64,000 nucleotides of DNA, from assembly GCF_020859565.1 (NCBI RefSeq), contig NZ_JAJHUO010000047.1:1-64000 (forward strand). The letters are read 5' to 3'. The DNA comes from Saccharothrix luteola. GTDB taxonomy: Bacteria > Actinomycetota > Actinomycetes > Mycobacteriales > Pseudonocardiaceae. A model generated the notes under the pieces. It saw nothing but the letters and a program-made list of their open reading frames with translations, was not told the origin of the DNA and did no database searches. The number at the start of each line of letters is the position of its first letter. The first letter of the stretch is position 1. Positions 26,720-35,394 of the stretch are shown in pieces. The translations under genes and the position numbers were made by a program.

Positions 26720-27517
26720 ATGTCGTGCGTTGACCAGCGAGTGGGAACGGGGGCGGGCCGCGTTCGGCGGCTGCTCTCCCGCGCCCTGCTGGTCGTCGGC
26801 GGCACGCTGGCGGGCACCGCCGCGGCCTGGGCGTTGTCCGCCACGGCGGCGTCGGCGCAGATCCCGGTCGTCGACCCGGTCACCGGGATCGCGCACGACT
26901 CGCTGCCGCCCCGTGCGGCGGAGGGCCCGGTCGAGGCCGCGTTGGCCCCGGTCGGCCGGGCCGTGCACGACCTCGACACCGCGCTGAGCACCCCGCGGGT
27001 GCCCGAGCCGAGCCCGCCCGACCTGCGTCGGGTCGCGGAGGACATCCGCGGCGCCGTCGAGGGCGTGCGCGACTGGTTCCGGCACCCCGCGTCCGAGCAG
27101 GCGCCCGTCGACGTGGTCGTCGACGGCGCCGTGACGCGGCACGTCACCGAGACCACCCCGGCCGCCACCGCCGTGCCGGTTCCCGCCGGCACCCCGGTGG
27201 TGCACGGGGTGTTCGGCAAGCTCAGCCGGTCCTGGCTGGACGCGCCGCGGCCGCAGGTCGTCGCGCCGTCCGGCGACGACGGGCCCTCCCTGCCGGGAGA
27301 CCCGTCCGGACTGCCGTCGATGCCGTTCGCGCCGCTCGGCGCGCCGGCCCACTGCTCCTGCGGTGGCGACGGCTCCGGCTCCTCCGGCGGCGGCAACGGC
27401 CCGTTCACGGCCGTCTCCGCCGACCGCATCGACTCCGCGGTGGCCCGGGCTCTGTTCCCCGCCACCGAGCGGAACACCGTGACGCCGGGCAAGCAGCCCG
27501 GCATCACGCCCGACTGA
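26720..27517 (+). CDS. secreted Pro/Gly-rich protein of unknown function
   Basis: 265 aa. The ATG at 26720 has GGAGG 8 nt upstream. A signal peptide covers about residues 15-48 (RRLLSRALLVVGGTLAGTAAAWALSATAASA, cleavage after ASAQ). The mature protein is low-complexity: an amphipathic helix region (LRRVAEDIRGAVEGVRDWF), a Pro-rich middle, and near the C-terminus HCSCGGDGSGSSGGGNGPF, a Cys-Gly block typical of small secreted actinobacterial proteins of unknown role. It lies 199 bp upstream of the giant chaplin-like gene in the same orientation, so a shared role at the hyphal surface is plausible. No enzyme motif. Confidence 0.75.
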   Translation: MSCVDQRVGTGAGRVRRLLSRALLVVGGTLAGTAAAWALSATAASAQIPVVDPVTGIAHDSLPPRAAEGPVEAALAPVGRAVHDLDTALSTPRVPEPSPPDLRRVAEDIRGAVEGVRDWFRHPASEQAPVDVVVDGAVTRHVTETTPAATAVPVPAGTPVVHGVFGKLSRSWLDAPRPQVVAPSGDDGPSLPGDPSGLPSMPFAPLGAPAHCSCGGDGSGSSGGGNGPFTAVSADRIDSAVARALFPATERNTVTPGKQPGITPD

Positions 27518-27635
27518 CCACAGCGCGCGGTCCGCGGCAGCTCATCGACGAGCTGACCCGGTACTCGACCGTCGCGCCGCTCGCGTGCGCTCCCACACCG
27601 GTCGAGATGCCGCGCTCCCCCTGAAGAAGAGACCC

Positions 27636-27678
27636 GGGTGGTCGTCGTCCCCGACGCGGTCGCCGCGTCCGACCACCC
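27636..27678 (+). promoter_or_regulatory. composite hairpin in the leader of the chaplin-like gene
   Basis: The outer stem GGGTGGTCG/CGACCACCC (9 bp) encloses an inner stem GACGCGG-TCG-CCGCGTC (7 bp) with an 8-nt bulge on one side. It ends 38 nt before the ATG at 27717. It could terminate the preceding gene's transcript or be a leader structure for the next. The rest of 27518-27716 shows no gene. Confidence 0.5.
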
Positions 27679-27716
27679 CTCACCTCCCGCAAGGGACACC
27701 GGAAGAAGGAGAACCC

Positions 27717-30700
27717 ATGCAAACCTGGGCCAAGCGCGGTCTCCAGACCGCACTTGTCACTGGTGGTTTGCTGATGCTCGGCACGGGCATCGCTTCAGCC
27801 CAGGAGAACGTCAACCCCGACGCGAAACCGAACCCGCTCGACGCGAAGGTGCGCGTGCCGGTCGACGTCGACCACAACAACCTGGGCACCCTGGTCGGCA
27901 ACCACGACCTGCCGAGGATCCACGAGGAGATCGGCACGCCGAGCGCGGCCGACCTACCCGTCCGCGACGTCGCCGTCCCGGCCAACCCCCTGGTCCGCAC
28001 CGCGCAGGAGAGGGCGGCCGGCGTCGAGGCCACGGGCCTGACCCGCGGCAACACCGCCGACGCCGACGTGGTCGTGCCGGTCAGCGTCTGCGGCAACGCG
28101 ATCGCCGCCGGGGGCAACGCCTACAGCGACGGCGTGTGCACCCAGTCGGCCACCAGCGCCGGCGAGATCAGGACCGACGGCTCCCGCGGCACGCTGGCCG
28201 GCAACGTGGCGCACGCCGCCGCCGCCGTCTCGCCCCAGGCCAACGGCAACGCCGTCGCGGTCCTGGCCAACGCCGAGTCCCACGCCGCGTCCTACCAGCG
28301 CGCGGTCGCGGGCGACAGCGTCCGGACCTCGGGCGAGGACGGCTCGCTGTCGGGCAACATCGCCGCCGTGCAGGGCGCGGTGCCCGCGCAGGTCACCAAC
28401 AACGCGGTCGCGGCGGGCGGCAACGCCTTCAGCGCGGCCTCGTCGTCGAACGACGCCCAGGCCACCGGCTCGCTGAGCACCACCGGCGAGCGCGGCACCG
28501 CCACGGGCAACGTCCTCGGCGCACCGGTCGCACCGGTCCTCGCGGTCACCGGCAACGGCATCGGCGCCGCGGGCAACGCGGACACCGCCACCGAGAACCG
28601 GGCGTCCGCCGACGCGGGCACCACCCAGCGCGACCGGACCGACCTCCCGATGTGGTCGTCCACCTCGGGCAACGACGGCACCCTCGCGGGCAACGTGGTC
28701 CAGCCCGCGTTCGCCGGCCCCGTCGCCGCGGGCGACAACGCCCTGACCGGCGGCGGCAACGCGCAGGTCGCCAACGCGATGGCGCACGACGCCGAAGCCG
28801 GCGGCCACAGCTACACCTCCGGCCAGGACGCGGTGCTGTCCGGCACGTTCGCCGACGCGCCCGTCGCCCTGCCGGTCTCCGGCGCGGGCAACGCGCTGTC
28901 CGGCGTGGGCACCACGTCGGCCCGGCACGCGAACGAGGCCACCGCGGTCTCCGGCGGCGACACCTACACCAACGGCGACCGCTCCGTGCTGTCGGCCAAC
29001 TCGGCGAACCTGCCGCCGGCCGGCGCGGCCGACCTGTGCGGCAACGGCGTCGCCGGCGGCGGCATCGCCGACGCGGACTGCCACAACGACGTCGTCGCGG
29101 ACTCGGGCGGCTACAACGGCACGACCGGCAACGACGCGGTCGGCTCGGGCAACGTCGGCCAGGTGCCGCTCGGCGCGCCCGCCGAGGCGTTCGGCAACGG
29201 CGTCGGCGCGGCGGGCACGCCCACCGGCCGGGCCACCGAGAACAAGACCCTGCGCTCCGGCAAGGTCGCGACCAGCGTCGACGACAACGGCACCGGCTCC
29301 AGCAACGTGGTGTCCACGCCGACCGCGCTGGGCGGCCAGGTGTTCGGCAACTCGGGCGGCGCGGTCGCCAACCCGACGTCGAAGACCGACAGCGACACCG
29401 AGATCGACCTCGGCAACGCGCCGACGGCCAACGGCAAGCACGGCTCCGTCTCGGGCAACATCGTGCACGTCCCCACCTCGAACCCGGCCCAGGTCTTCGG
29501 CGACTCCGCGGTCGTGGTCGGCAACGGCTCGTCCGAGACCGACAGCAAGCTCGACTCCCGCTCCGGCGGCGCCGCCACCACCACCGGTGACGAGGGCTCC
29601 CTGTCGGGCAACGTGCTGTCGCTGCCCGAGGCGTCCTCGCCGCAGGTGTTCGGCAGCGCGATCGGCGCGGGCAGCAACGTCGAGTCGGAGAGCCGCAACC
29701 AGTTCGGCTCGCACTCGGGCGGCGACGTGCAGACCTCCGGCGACGACGCGTCGTTCTCGGGCAACGGCATCGGCGCGCAGCCGTCGATCCCGCTGCAGGT
29801 GTTCGGCGACGCCGTCACCGCCGCGGGCAACGGCGAGTCCCGGACGGACAACCGGACCGGCCTGATCGCCGGTGGCGGGCACCTGACCTCCGCCGAGGAC
29901 AGCGCGTGGTCGGGCAACCTGCTCACCGCGCCCGCCGCGGTCACGCCGTCGGTGCACGGTGACGCCGTGACCGTCGCCGGTCTCGCGGACGCCGCGACCG
30001 CCAGCCGGTCGAGCAGCAAGTCCGGTGGCGTGACCACCACGAAGGGCAGCGGCTCGGTCACCTCCTACGACGTCGAGGCGCCGACCGAGGCGTTCGCCCG
30101 CCTGTTCGGCATCCCGGTGGACGTGCTCGGCACCGCCACCACGAACGCGCAGGACAGCAACGACGTGCGCACCGGCGACGACCGGGGCGACACCAAGCCG
30201 GTCGCCGACGCGAACCGGGGCATCCAGCTCCCGGCGAGCCTCGACAGCCTGCTGCGGGTCACCGAGCTGCCGACGCTGGACCTCGTGAGCGGGCTGGCCG
30301 GGTACACGGTGCCGGTGGGCCTGCCGGGGATCGGCGAGCTGCGCGGCCTGCCGCTCGACCGCCTCCACCAGGTCCAGCTGCCGGGCAGCGGCCTGCTGGC
30401 CAGGGCGGTCCCGAAGCCGGACGCGCCCAACCTGGACGCGCCCGACCTGGACGCGCCCGAGGTGGGCCTGCCGAAGCCCGCGCTGGGCAAGCGGGAGCTG
30501 TCGAGGGCCGGCGCCCCGGTCGCCGCGCTGTCGCAGGCCGAGCTGCCCGAGGCGAGCGCACCGATCGGCGCGCTGTCCCAGGCCCGGCTGCCCGAGGCCG
30601 CCAGGCCGCTCGGCGCGCTGTCACAGGCCGAGCTGCCGACCCAGCAGCTGCCGCGGCTCGACAACATCGTGCAGGCGCTGCACTACGGCCTGCCCCCGGT

Positions 30701-31151
30701 CGCCGAGGCGACCCGCGCCGCCCTCGAAGCGGCACCCCTCGCGGGTGTGCTGACCCGGTCGGTGCAGCCGGAGTCGGACGAGCGCTCGTTCGGCGGCAGC
30801 CTGCCGCTGGTCGGTGACCTCACCGCGACCCAGGGCCTCCCGGTCGTGGAGAGCCTGCCCGTGCACGAGGTGCCCGCCGGTCTCACCCCGGACGGTCGCG
30901 CCGTGTCGTCGCTGCCGATCGCGGCGCCGGCCGGGTTGCCGTTCGTGCTGCCCGTGCCCGGTGTGGCGCAGCCCCGCAGCGCGTCCCCGGCGGTGCCGCC
31001 GCTGGCGCTGAGCGGCCTGAACGTCAACCCGGTGCAGGGTGGCGTCGGTCCGACGCGGTTCACCGAGGCCCAGGCGCCCGCCCTGGCCGGCATCGACGCG
31101 CAGAGCGTCTTCAGCCCGCTCGAGGACACCACCGTGATGCCGCGGATCTGA
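27717..31151 (+). CDS. giant exported protein of about 14 chaplin-like repeats
   Basis: 1,144 aa. The signal peptide is about residues 1-28 (ending GIASAQ), with a strong GGAGAA-type ribosome-binding site. Residues about 108-805 are some 14 modules of roughly 57 residues. Each has the core [L/V/F]SGN-x(6)-P-x(5-8)-V-[FC]GN/D-x(4)-[GA]xGN, as in LSGNVLSLPEASSPQVFGS and VSGNIVHVPTSNPAQVFGD, separated by Ser/Gly/Asp-rich linkers (SGG-x-TSGDDA). The core resembles the amyloidogenic chaplin domain. Modules 1 and 7 keep the chaplin-like CGN...C pair (Cys125/141 and Cys441/454); no other Cys is seen. The C-terminal 340 residues are Pro/Leu-rich with short repeats such as ALSQAELPEA. No LPXTG sorting signal is visible. 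It is likely a hyphal surface coat protein; function inferred. Confidence 0.8.
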   Translation: MQTWAKRGLQTALVTGGLLMLGTGIASAQENVNPDAKPNPLDAKVRVPVDVDHNNLGTLVGNHDLPRIHEEIGTPSAADLPVRDVAVPANPLVRTAQERAAGVEATGLTRGNTADADVVVPVSVCGNAIAAGGNAYSDGVCTQSATSAGEIRTDGSRGTLAGNVAHAAAAVSPQANGNAVAVLANAESHAASYQRAVAGDSVRTSGEDGSLSGNIAAVQGAVPAQVTNNAVAAGGNAFSAASSSNDAQATGSLSTTGERGTATGNVLGAPVAPVLAVTGNGIGAAGNADTATENRASADAGTTQRDRTDLPMWSSTSGNDGTLAGNVVQPAFAGPVAAGDNALTGGGNAQVANAMAHDAEAGGHSYTSGQDAVLSGTFADAPVALPVSGAGNALSGVGTTSARHANEATAVSGGDTYTNGDRSVLSANSANLPPAGAADLCGNGVAGGGIADADCHNDVVADSGGYNGTTGNDAVGSGNVGQVPLGAPAEAFGNGVGAAGTPTGRATENKTLRSGKVATSVDDNGTGSSNVVSTPTALGGQVFGNSGGAVANPTSKTDSDTEIDLGNAPTANGKHGSVSGNIVHVPTSNPAQVFGDSAVVVGNGSSETDSKLDSRSGGAATTTGDEGSLSGNVLSLPEASSPQVFGSAIGAGSNVESESRNQFGSHSGGDVQTSGDDASFSGNGIGAQPSIPLQVFGDAVTAAGNGESRTDNRTGLIAGGGHLTSAEDSAWSGNLLTAPAAVTPSVHGDAVTVAGLADAATASRSSSKSGGVTTTKGSGSVTSYDVEAPTEAFARLFGIPVDVLGTATTNAQDSNDVRTGDDRGDTKPVADANRGIQLPASLDSLLRVTELPTLDLVSGLAGYTVPVGLPGIGELRGLPLDRLHQVQLPGSGLLARAVPKPDAPNLDAPDLDAPEVGLPKPALGKRELSRAGAPVAALSQAELPEASAPIGALSQARLPEAARPLGALSQAELPTQQLPRLDNIVQALHYGLPPVAEATRAALEAAPLAGVLTRSVQPESDERSFGGSLPLVGDLTATQGLPVVESLPVHEVPAGLTPDGRAVSSLPIAAPAGLPFVLPVPGVAQPRSASPAVPPLALSGLNVNPVQGGVGPTRFTEAQAPALAGIDAQSVFSPLEDTTVMPRI

Positions 31152-31173
31152 TCCACCGATCCGCACCTCCCGC

Positions 31174-31211
31174 GACCGGGCCCCTGGCACCTCAGTGCCG
31201 GGGGCCCGGTC
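31174..31211. terminator. strong terminator after the chaplin-like gene
   Basis: A 17-bp stem (GACCGGGCCCCTGGCAC / GTGCCGGGGGCCCGGTC) with one G-T wobble and a CTCA loop begins 23 nt after the stop codon. It can serve both this gene and the convergent GGDEF-like gene. Confidence 0.85.
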
Positions 31212-31229
31212 CCGTTCGCGGGGGGCGGC

Positions 31230-32012
31230 TCACCGCCGCAGGCGTTCCTCGACGTGCGCGATCACCGAGTGCAGCGGCGCTTCGCCGTCGCTGGTCACCC
31301 AGCACACCCGGACCCCGGTGCGCACGCGTTCGCCGCCGAGCCGCACCGCACGCCCGGTCAGCTCGCGCACCCGTGCCGCGACCGCCTCGCCGCTGCCGTT
31401 CGGGTGCTCCGCGACCACGGCGAACGAGTCGCCGCCGTACCGCGCGACCGTGTAGTCGGCCCGTAAACCCTGGCGCAGCCGTTTCGCCAGCACGGCCAGC
31501 AGCTCGTCGCCGCGCTTGAAGCCGTGGGCCGCGTTCACCGCCGCCATCCGGTGCACGTCCGCCAGCACCAGGGACGCCAGCGTGCCCTGGGTGCGCGCCC
31601 GGATCAACGCCTGGTCCAGCCGGTCGAGCAGCAGCACCCGTCCCGGCAGCCCGGTCAGCGCGTCGAGCAGCCCGGCGCTGTGCGGCACGTCCGCCTGCAC
31701 CGGCCGCAGCAGCACCAACACCTGCCCGCGCGCGCCGATCGGGTAGTACTCGGCCCACACCTTGGCGTGCGGCAGCACCACCGGGATGGTCAGCGGTGAT
31801 CCGGTGCGCAGCACCTGCGCGGCCAGTTCGGCGCAGCTGGGCAGCGGGGCGCCGGAGTCGTCGCGGGCGCAGGCGTCACCGAGCAGCGACGACGCCATCG
31901 GGTTCGCGGCGAGCACCACGCCGTTCTCGTCCTGGAGCAGTACCCCGACCGGCAGTTCCGAGACGAACTCGTCCCACACCGCACGGGAAGCCGTTGTCTG
32001 CACGGTACTCAT
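31230..32012 (-). CDS. PAS plus degenerate GGDEF domain protein
   Basis: 260 aa, soluble. The N-terminal PAS-like sensor domain (about residues 10-110) has LPVGVLLQDENGVVLAANPMAS. The C-terminal GGDEF-fold domain starts at LLDALTGLPGRVLLLDRLDQAL. Active-site positions are altered: GGDSF replaces GGDEF (YGGDSFAVVAEHP), and the metal/nucleotide motif is DVHRMAAVNAAHGFKRGD. Since the Glu is lost, it is probably a c-di-GMP or GTP sensor rather than a cyclase. ATG start at 32012. It is convergent with the chaplin-like gene, and the inverted pairs GAGCCT/AGGCTC and CCCGC/GCGGG lie upstream at 32035-32090. Confidence 0.82.
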   Translation of the reverse strand: MSTVQTTASRAVWDEFVSELPVGVLLQDENGVVLAANPMASSLLGDACARDDSGAPLPSCAELAAQVLRTGSPLTIPVVLPHAKVWAEYYPIGARGQVLVLLRPVQADVPHSAGLLDALTGLPGRVLLLDRLDQALIRARTQGTLASLVLADVHRMAAVNAAHGFKRGDELLAVLAKRLRQGLRADYTVARYGGDSFAVVAEHPNGSGEAVAARVRELTGRAVRLGGERVRTGVRVCWVTSDGEAPLHSVIAHVEERLRR

Positions 32013-32078
32013 AGGACTCGTGCCTTCCGCTGAGGCATGGCCTGTCCGTGAAGAGCCTCCCCGCAGGTAGCGGGCTTT

Positions 32079-32963
32079 TCAATAGGCTCGACGCCACCCG
32101 GTCCGGTGATCTTTGACCGGCGGTGTAACACCGAGCAGGTCCAGCATCCCGGCGAAGTCCTCTTCGGACACGATCGGCACCCGGTACGCCCGCGCCCGCC
32201 GCGCCTTGCTCGACAGCGTGAACGGGTCGGCGGCCACGACCAGGCGGGTCGCCTTGGTCACGTGCCCCTGGCTGACCAGCCCCGCCGACGCGGCGCGGTC
32301 GACCCACTCCTCGCGCGGCGCGTGCATCCGACCCGTGAACACGACCCGGTCACCGCGCACCAACGTCACCAGTTCCGGCCGCCGCGACACCGGAGCCGCC
32401 GTGCCACGACGCACCTCGACCACGTCGCCGGCGAGCGGCACGCGCGGCACGGGCTCGGCCTCCGGCACGCCGGACCTCAGGTAGTGGGCGAACAACCGGG
32501 CCGTGGCGCGGGCGTCGTGCAACGCGGAGTGCGCCGAGTCGAGCACCACGCCGACCGCCTCGCAGCACGCCGCCAGCGATCGACCGGCCCGGCCCGGCAG
32601 GTACCGGTCGGCCAGGCGCATCGTGCACAGGCCCGTCACCGGCAGGTCCACCCCGGCGCGGGCGAACTCGGCGGTCAGGAACCGGGCGTCGAACGACAGG
32701 TTGTGCGCGACCACGACCCGTTCGGCGAGGCGTGCCGCCAGCGCGCCCGCGGCCTGCGCGAACGTCGGCGCGTGCCACACGTCGGCCGCGCGGATCCGGT
32801 GCACGTGCTGCGGCCCGAGGTCGCGCCCGGGGTTGAGCAGGGTGCACCACTCGTCGGTCACCCGGCCCGCGTCGTCCAGCCCGACGACGGCCACCTCGAC
32901 CACCCGGTCCGCACCGCGCGCGGCGAACCCGGTCGTCTCCACGTCGACCACCGCGTACCCCAT
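32079..32963 (-). CDS. DEDDh 3'-5' exonuclease fused to BRCT domain
   Basis: 294 aa. The N-terminal DnaQ-type exonuclease has ExoI motif VVDVETTGF (residues 5-13), ExoII around VVAHNLSFDARFL, and ExoIII HSALHDARATARLF with the DEDDh His. The C-terminal BRCT domain (about residues 208-285) is VLFTGRMH-type (DRVVFTGRMHAPREEW ... ATRLVVAADPFTLSSKARRARAYRVPIVSEEDF). The same domain pairing occurs in actinobacterial DNA polymerase III epsilon-like proteins and in NAD-ligase BRCT architecture. It probably trims DNA ends in repair, with BRCT giving protein or DNA contacts. It is followed on the same strand by the PAS-GGDEF gene. Confidence 0.92.
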   Translation of the reverse strand: MGYAVVDVETTGFAARGADRVVEVAVVGLDDAGRVTDEWCTLLNPGRDLGPQHVHRIRAADVWHAPTFAQAAGALAARLAERVVVAHNLSFDARFLTAEFARAGVDLPVTGLCTMRLADRYLPGRAGRSLAACCEAVGVVLDSAHSALHDARATARLFAHYLRSGVPEAEPVPRVPLAGDVVEVRRGTAAPVSRRPELVTLVRGDRVVFTGRMHAPREEWVDRAASAGLVSQGHVTKATRLVVAADPFTLSSKARRARAYRVPIVSEEDFAGMLDLLGVTPPVKDHRTGWRRAY

Positions 32964-32988
32964 GATCGACGAACCCTACCGATCATGG

Positions 32989-33546
32989 TCACGTGCGCAG
33001 CGCGCGGAGCACGAGATCGACGACCGCGTCGGCGAAGTCCTCGGTCAACGGCGCCGTCCGCAAGAACCACCGCTGGTAGACGGGTCCCAACAACAACTCC
33101 ACCGCCGCCGACAGGTCGACGTCGGGCCGTACGTCCCCCAACCGCCGGGCCGCGTGTAATCGCTCTTCGAGCGCCATCCGGCGCGGCATCAGCAGCAACG
33201 TCACCAGGTCCGTGCGGGACTCGTGCACCAACAGCCGGCACACCTGGTCGAACCGCCGTTCGGCCAGCTCCTCGGCCGCGGCCCGCAACTCCCGCTTGAG
33301 GTCGACGGCCAGCACGCCGCTGGGCAACTCGTCCGTGCCGGCCGGCCCGAACTCCAGGAAGGCGTCGAACAGCAACGGCCCCTTCGAAGGCCACCACCGG
33401 TAGATCGTCTGCTTGCCGACCCCGGCCCGGGCCGCCACCGCCTCGATGGTCAACCGGGAGTGGCCGAGCGCCTCGACCAACTCCAGTGCGGCCAGGAGGA
33501 TCGCCCGCCTCGAACGGTCGCTGCGCCGCGCCGCGTCGGGTGGCAT
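32989..33546 (-). CDS. TetR family transcriptional regulator
   Basis: 185 aa. The TetR helix-turn-helix is at residues about 14-58: ILLAALELVEALGHSRLTIEAVAARAGVGKQTIYRWWPSK, with a KQTIYRWW recognition helix. The C-terminal domain is of the TetR_C_11 type (LLLGPVYQRWFLRTAPLTEDF). It lies 25 bp upstream (in transcription) of the exonuclease gene on the same strand, so the two could share a transcript. Ligand unknown. No clear palindrome was found immediately upstream. Confidence 0.9.
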   Translation of the reverse strand: MPPDAARRSDRSRRAILLAALELVEALGHSRLTIEAVAARAGVGKQTIYRWWPSKGPLLFDAFLEFGPAGTDELPSGVLAVDLKRELRAAAEELAERRFDQVCRLLVHESRTDLVTLLLMPRRMALEERLHAARRLGDVRPDVDLSAAVELLLGPVYQRWFLRTAPLTEDFADAVVDLVLRALRT

Positions 33547-33740
33547 CCCTCGATCGTATGCGCAGTTCGATGGTGGGGGAATGACTCACCACGGGCGCAA
33601 CCGGTGGCCTCGGAGCACCCGGAACGCCGACCGCGGTGTCGGTAGTTCGCCTGACATCGCGGCCGTCGCGGAGATCGTATGGTGCCGAAGTCGCCCGGCT
33701 GCCCTACCCGCACGCCGTGAATCCCAGGGGGATCGCAGCT

Positions 33741-35132
33741 TTGTCCTACCAGCCTCAACGTCCTCAGCACCGCCCGCAACCGCCGTACCCGCAACCGCAG
33801 TTCCCGCCACCGCACCACCCGCAGCCGCCGGCGCAGTGGACCGGGGCGCCGACCGGCCCGCCGAAGAAGCGCACGGGCCGGTTGGTCGCCGTGATCATCG
33901 TCGTGCTGGTGGTGCTCGGTGGCGCCGGCGGCGTGTGGTTCCGGCAGTCGGGTGGGGGCTCGTCGGCGGTGGGCGAGGACCTCCCGAAGAACTCGGCGCT
34001 GGGACAGCTGGCGTTCCCCGACCTGGGCGCCCTCCGGCACGGCGAGGGGGTCGACGCGCTGTGCGGCGCGCTGGAGGGGGCGATGACCGGCCGCGGCTAC
34101 CGGCCGATCTCCCGGGCGGAGACGGAAGGCGGGATCAACTGCCGCTTCATCACGCCCGGCCTGTCCTTGTTGACCGACGGCGCGATCATGATGAGCTCCG
34201 ACATCGCCAGTTGGCGAGGCGACGCGGACGACCGCTACCGGCGCTTCTTCGACCTGGCCGTGCGGCAGCGGGACGCGCAGCTGAAGAACCCCGGCTACGC
34301 GTCGAGCAAGATCGAGCACTTCCCCGCCGGCGACGGCGGGTACGTCTTCCACCGGGTGACGAAGGCGGTCGGCGCCAACGGCGCGCGGACCGACACAGAG
34401 GCGGTGTTCCGGTCGGGCGAGGACCTCATGTGGGTCGCGCTGTGGGGCAACGTCCACCGTGCCGCGAAGGACGGCGAGCGCGTGCCGGCCGACCCGCTCA
34501 CCGAGGAGGTCACCTACGGGGAGATCTCCGACATCGTCAAGTCGCTCAGCGGCGACGGGCAGCCGGGCGAGCCGCGGATCACCAAGCCGGAACTGGCGCA
34601 GCACCCGACCCTGGCCGCGACGAAGGCGAACCCGGTTGCCGGTGGGACCACGACCGGGGACGTGTGCGGGAAGTTCGACGCGGCGGCCGGCCGACTGGGT
34701 GTCGCCCCCGTGCCCAAACGCGGTGGTTGTGCGTACGACCCGCCGGAGGGTGCGTCCTACGGCGAAGGTTCCGTGCACCGCACCGTCGAGATCGCCGTCG
34801 GAGTGGAGGAGGAGGACTCCAACACCCCCGCCGAGGAAGAGCTGGCGAGGGAGCTGAGGAGCCTGCTGGGACGGACGTCCGACGGGACGTACACCTTCGG
34901 GAAGGTGTACGACCTCCCGGTGGGCGACACCGGTTACGCCGTCTACTACACCGTGAAAGGTGGCGGGGGCAGCAGCTCGGGTTACGTGCAGGCCGGTTAC
35001 GCGGTCGACGGCACGACGCACGTCCTGGTCAAGCTCGCCGGCAGGGTCAAGAAGGGCCGTGACCTGGTCGCACCGTCCGAGGAGGCCTTGGTCGCGGACC
35101 TGGTGACCGTCCTGACCGCGATGGGCGGCTGA
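33741..35132 (+). CDS. single-pass membrane protein with Pro-rich cytoplasmic tail
   Basis: 463 aa from a TTG start at 33741 preceded by AGGGGGAT; GTG 33717 is an alternative without a good site. Residues 1-50 are rich in Pro, Gln and His (YPQPQFPPPHHPQPPAQW). One transmembrane helix at about 55-75 (RLVAVIIVVLVVLGGAGGVWF) follows. The extracytoplasmic domain of about 380 residues appears to contain two repeats of an alpha/beta module with one Cys pair each (DALCGALEGAM...INCRFITPG and GDVCGKFDAAA...GGCAYDPPEG), suggesting an internal duplication. No catalytic motif. The function is unknown; DUF3558-like lipoproteins have a similar two-Cys pattern, but no lipobox is present. Confidence 0.75.
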   Translation: MSYQPQRPQHRPQPPYPQPQFPPPHHPQPPAQWTGAPTGPPKKRTGRLVAVIIVVLVVLGGAGGVWFRQSGGGSSAVGEDLPKNSALGQLAFPDLGALRHGEGVDALCGALEGAMTGRGYRPISRAETEGGINCRFITPGLSLLTDGAIMMSSDIASWRGDADDRYRRFFDLAVRQRDAQLKNPGYASSKIEHFPAGDGGYVFHRVTKAVGANGARTDTEAVFRSGEDLMWVALWGNVHRAAKDGERVPADPLTEEVTYGEISDIVKSLSGDGQPGEPRITKPELAQHPTLAATKANPVAGGTTTGDVCGKFDAAAGRLGVAPVPKRGGCAYDPPEGASYGEGSVHRTVEIAVGVEEEDSNTPAEEELARELRSLLGRTSDGTYTFGKVYDLPVGDTGYAVYYTVKGGGGSSSGYVQAGYAVDGTTHVLVKLAGRVKKGRDLVAPSEEALVADLVTVLTAMGG

Positions 35133-35377
35133 CGCGGAGCGGTTCGCGCCCGCTCGGCGCGCCGCGCCACCAGGTAGGAGTACGGGGACATGCCGTAGGC
35201 GTCGCGGAACTCGCGGCTGAGGAGTCCGGCGGGCAGGTCCACGGCGCGGGCGAGCGCGAGGACGTCCAACGGCCGCGCGTGCTCGCGGTCGATCCGGTCG
35301 CGCACGCGGCGCAACCGCGCGAGGTCTTCGAGTCGCTTCGCCTCGGCGCGTGCGCGCGCCCACGCGGGGTGGCACAT
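34997..35377 (-). pseudogene. truncated AraC family regulator remnant
   Basis: The first 80 residues of the ORF are a clear AraC/XylS N-terminal portion with the first of the two helix-turn-helix motifs: LRRVRDRIDREHARPLDVLALARAVDLPAGLLSREFRDAYGMSPYSYLVARRAERA. After that the reading frame loses similarity (RTAPRQPPIAV) and runs antisense through the end of the neighbouring plus-strand gene. The second helix-turn-helix expected in the family (about 40 more residues ending in G-x-PPS-x-Y) is absent. Intact homologues are typically about 130 aa and sit beside a VOC gene, as this one does (35395-35805). I interpret it as a gene that lost its 3' half; the recognisable part is about 35140-35377. 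Confidence 0.7.
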
Positions 35378-35394
35378 GGCGTGGACCTCCCCGT

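Noticed and set aside
27954..30368. 804-codon open frame antisense to the chaplin-like gene
   Set aside because: Peptide is a mirror of the Gly/Asn repeats with no signal peptide or motif.
32035..32090. c-di-GMP riboswitch before the PAS-GGDEF gene
   Set aside because: Nested stems exist, but the conserved GEMM core sequences are not present.
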